Below, one piece after another: positions 61,327-64,000 of a stretch of 64,000 bases of DNA. The notes under the pieces were generated by a model. That model made no database searches, was not told the DNA's origin, and saw nothing but the letters and a program-made list of their open reading frames with translations. The first letter of the stretch is position 1; each line of letters begins with the position of its first letter. The position numbers and the translations under genes were made by a program. The DNA comes from Varroa destructor (lineage: Eukaryota > Arthropoda > Arachnida > Mesostigmata > Varroidae): assembly GCF_002443255.2 (NCBI RefSeq), contig NW_019211455.1:38426051-38490050 (forward strand), in the 5' to 3' direction.

Positions 61327-64000
61327 TACACGCTGCAATACCTATAAGGCGACGCATATAATCTGCACTAGTCGATCATACTTTACCACCTTGTTGTTGT
61401 CTCTTCAGTAGTATATATGTCCGTACTGAACATTGCAACCGCGATAAAAGTATAGTGAACGTTAGAATTTTAAATGATTGCCTATATATGCTCCACTTTT
61501 CTCGTAAAAAATAGTACAACATCTACTTTATTATGAGAAAAATATTTGTGGGTTAACTGGACCCAGGACATGAACGTCGTCTGCCTAATACATACGTTGT
61601 ACCAATTTTAAGAATCCTTTATCAACGAAGAGAAAAATAATTTTCTGTGACCTTGTATTTTTACAGATATCTTGACGTCCATCTTAAGAAGCAGAATTGT
61701 TAACTTTGTAGTAAGAGCCAACGGCGCACACTCAAGATATTCAGCTTGCTACTATCGAATTTTAAGTTCTCTTAGTCCGAGATTCCTGAACGAGCTGTCG
61801 CCCCTAAACGTCCCCATTTGCGTGTCCTTTAGTCCCACTGCAAGTACGATATGTCCTCTACAAAAAATTATCTCGTCGAGATCAGCTTATAAGGGGAGAG
61901 TGATTTAGTTCTCGCCGCTATCTTTAGTTCGCCCTTAATCCTCGTCAGTGTTTGCTATCATTCATCCTATCTCCGCCCGACTATTTCCGTAAATTTATCC
62001 ATGTTATCGTCGATTCGGTAAATGTAACACCTGTAGAAGAAAAACTACTTCACCCCCCAGAGAATTAAGGCGAGGAAGGCTTACGAGCCTTTTGTAATTC
62101 CGCTAGAACCCATCGCGTTTATCCAGTCTTGTAATTCCGCTAGAACCCATCGCGTTTATCCAGTCATACACACTTCCATCTCACCAGTTATCCTTGATAA
62201 CTTTCCACCCTCTCTTCCGGCTCTTAGATGAGGTCACCCAGTGATGGTTCAGGTGAAAATATTTATTTAAATTTACAAGGCCGCACTACTAAAGTTAATC
62301 AACAGTAGATTCTTTGTTTTCTGTTAACATGGCAAATCTGGCCAACGGTGTTCTTTAAGACCTCGTTAGAGGACTCCACTACATGTACACTGAGTTCTAT
62401 TTAAATACAGACATTTTATCATTGGTTCGCAATTAAATGCTGCTATTTTATGAAACAAACGTTATTCTAAGTGGTTAAAAGAGGTAAACTTCAACAATAC
62501 CAATATATCTACCTATCAGACCCGCAAATTGAGTCCTTGTGTAAGTCAACAAAATAGCTTATAGCAATTTAAATCATGCAAAAATAAACGCCCGGAAGTT
62601 TTTTTAGGGAAATTTCTTAATTTTAATTAATTGTATGTATGTAGTCTGAAGAAAACGGTAGCTTGATGTTAGCCTGAAAAAGACGGTAGATCGCATTTTA
62701 ACGACGATAGAATTCGCTATCCTTCAGACTGCTAACAAGCAAATACGGTGGGCGAAATGCGGGATCTAAGAGGAGGGCTATTTAATGAATGCCCCATTAA
62801 AAGCTTCGAGGCATCAAATGGTCGATTAATAGGACAAAGTATGATGAAGATTTTGGATGCTTTAAAAGAAATCTTTAGAATTTGAGCATCGTCAGCATTC
62901 ACTAATGTCTGTGTATATACTTCACCAATACCAGTAAATATAACATTTCGCTAAATCATGTTATCATATAGCTAATCAGAGCTGAAACTTTAATAGCGTT
63001 TTAACATGCGTATCGTACTTCTGTGATGTACATATTCAATCTATACGCATATATTCAATATTTACATTTGTATTTTTATTTATTTTAACCTAAATGCAGG
63101 ACTCCTACACTCTTTTCTCGTTAGTACTCAATTAGGCTCTGATTTCTGGGCCAGCGAAGTATTCACCTTCCGTTGTGCCTTCTGGGAAGAAGTCCACTGA
63201 GGTGTTTTGCCGACATTGAGCACTTTTATACTCGAGCCGCACTTCATTAAAGCCCCTCTGGCTAAGCTGACTGTCGCGGCTGTGTTAGTGGATCGTTTTC
63301 TTGTTATTTTGCCTCACTCAATGTAAAGATAACCGTCATAACGCTGGAGCTGCTCATAAAACAGTCTAATGGGATAAGCACTTAATTCTATGCTCGTAAA
63401 AACCTAAATATTAAGGCAAAATATATTAAGCCGTTACAAGCGAATCCAACGTGTTTTGAAATTGAATAACTTTTGAACTACGCGTCATTACCACTCCTCG
63501 GTAAATGGACATCAAGCTAGGCGAAAGTGTGCGGCGTACTCGACGTGCGATTTGCGGAACCTTAGTCAACGAAAAACCCACTATAAACGAGGCATCGTTT
63601 AGTCTTTAGCGCCAGTCGCACAAGAATCAGACGAGAGAATGGCGCCGCCCTGAATAAAAATCGAGTTTGGTGGCAATGTCGAGTTGATTCAAATGTACAA
63701 TGACGATAGTGCTTCCAATGGACATCAGGGGCATCTGTTACTATAAAATACTCGGCGAAGATGCAACAATGAATTTAGCCTTGGGACTTCTGGACCTTTG
63801 GCACGGCAATCGAAAACACGCAATCTAGTCGCTCAGTAGTAACGTCACACCTAATCGCTATGCTACACTTCAATCACTTCCTCGGTTCAACGAGGAAACA
63901 TCCAACGTTGGCTTCAACCCACTTATAATCTCGCTCTAAGTCCACGTGATTACAGGGCTTTCTACGCCCTAAAAAGGGTAATTGGTAGATAAGCATAACC
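61327..64000. other. No supported gene
   Basis: AT-rich end of the window. The frame 61672-61908 has no splice or start evidence. The only clear structure is the tandem duplication at 62092-62165. Confidence 0.5.
62092..62165. repeat. Perfect tandem duplication, 2 x 37 bp
   Basis: The unit starting TTGTAATTCCGCTAGAACCC at 62092-62128 is repeated exactly at 62129-62165. Zero mismatches imply a recent event, or an assembly artefact. Confidence 0.97.

Overview
The window reads as nuclear DNA of a eukaryote with sparse coding, most likely an arthropod. It is AT-rich (roughly 60% by eye), contains no dense array of long ORFs and no bacterial-style operons, and is littered with triplet microsatellites (GAC, GCT/CAG, GCC), mononucleotide tracts and TA runs. 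Candidate introns include both very short (64-160 bp) and kilobase-long ones. A parasitiform mite would fit the base composition and triplet repeats, but that is only a guess. One 100-N assembly gap is present (1042-1141). No rRNA, convincing tRNA, CRISPR array, transposase or reverse transcriptase was recognised.

Coding capacity had to be inferred from splice signals, reading phase and protein character, because no ORF in the window covers a known full-length protein. The one domain call is a ubiquitin-like fold on the minus strand (4537-4704), where 27 codons align without gaps to ubiquitin residues 22-48, including Thr22, Lys27, Glu34, Pro37, Ile44 and Ala-Gly-Lys 46-48. The best spliced models are: a plus-strand chain at 56918-61326 (five exons, all junction phases compatible, one or two membrane segments, plausible stop); a plus-strand pair at 34341-34935 (hydrophobic segment, basic stretch, then acidic stretch); a minus-strand pair at 53695-54280 joined by a 64-bp intron; and isolated exons with strong sites at both ends at 38810-38859 (+), 45173-45327 (-), 11431-11573 (-) and 33251-33298 (+). 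All are ab initio and uncertain, and short exons can arise by chance in 64 kb.

Layout: 0-10 kb, scattered small exon candidates on both strands plus the ubiquitin-like exon; 10-25 kb, mostly empty, with a polyalanine-type triplet tract, a 23-A run and pyrimidine-rich islands at 16.4 and 20 kb; 25-40 kb, several GC-richer islands with exon candidates and triplet repeats; 44-45.5 kb, a 205-bp GAC microsatellite beside a minus-strand exon; 46-56 kb, two striking inverted repeats and more exon candidates; 56.9-61.3 kb, the best multi-exon chain; 61.3-64 kb, no gene, but a perfect 2 x 37 bp tandem duplication.

Nothing here is a recognisable novel defence, mobile or biosynthetic system. The points most worth following are the ubiquitin-like exon, the five-exon chain, and the perfect 25-bp-arm hairpin at 50030-50083.
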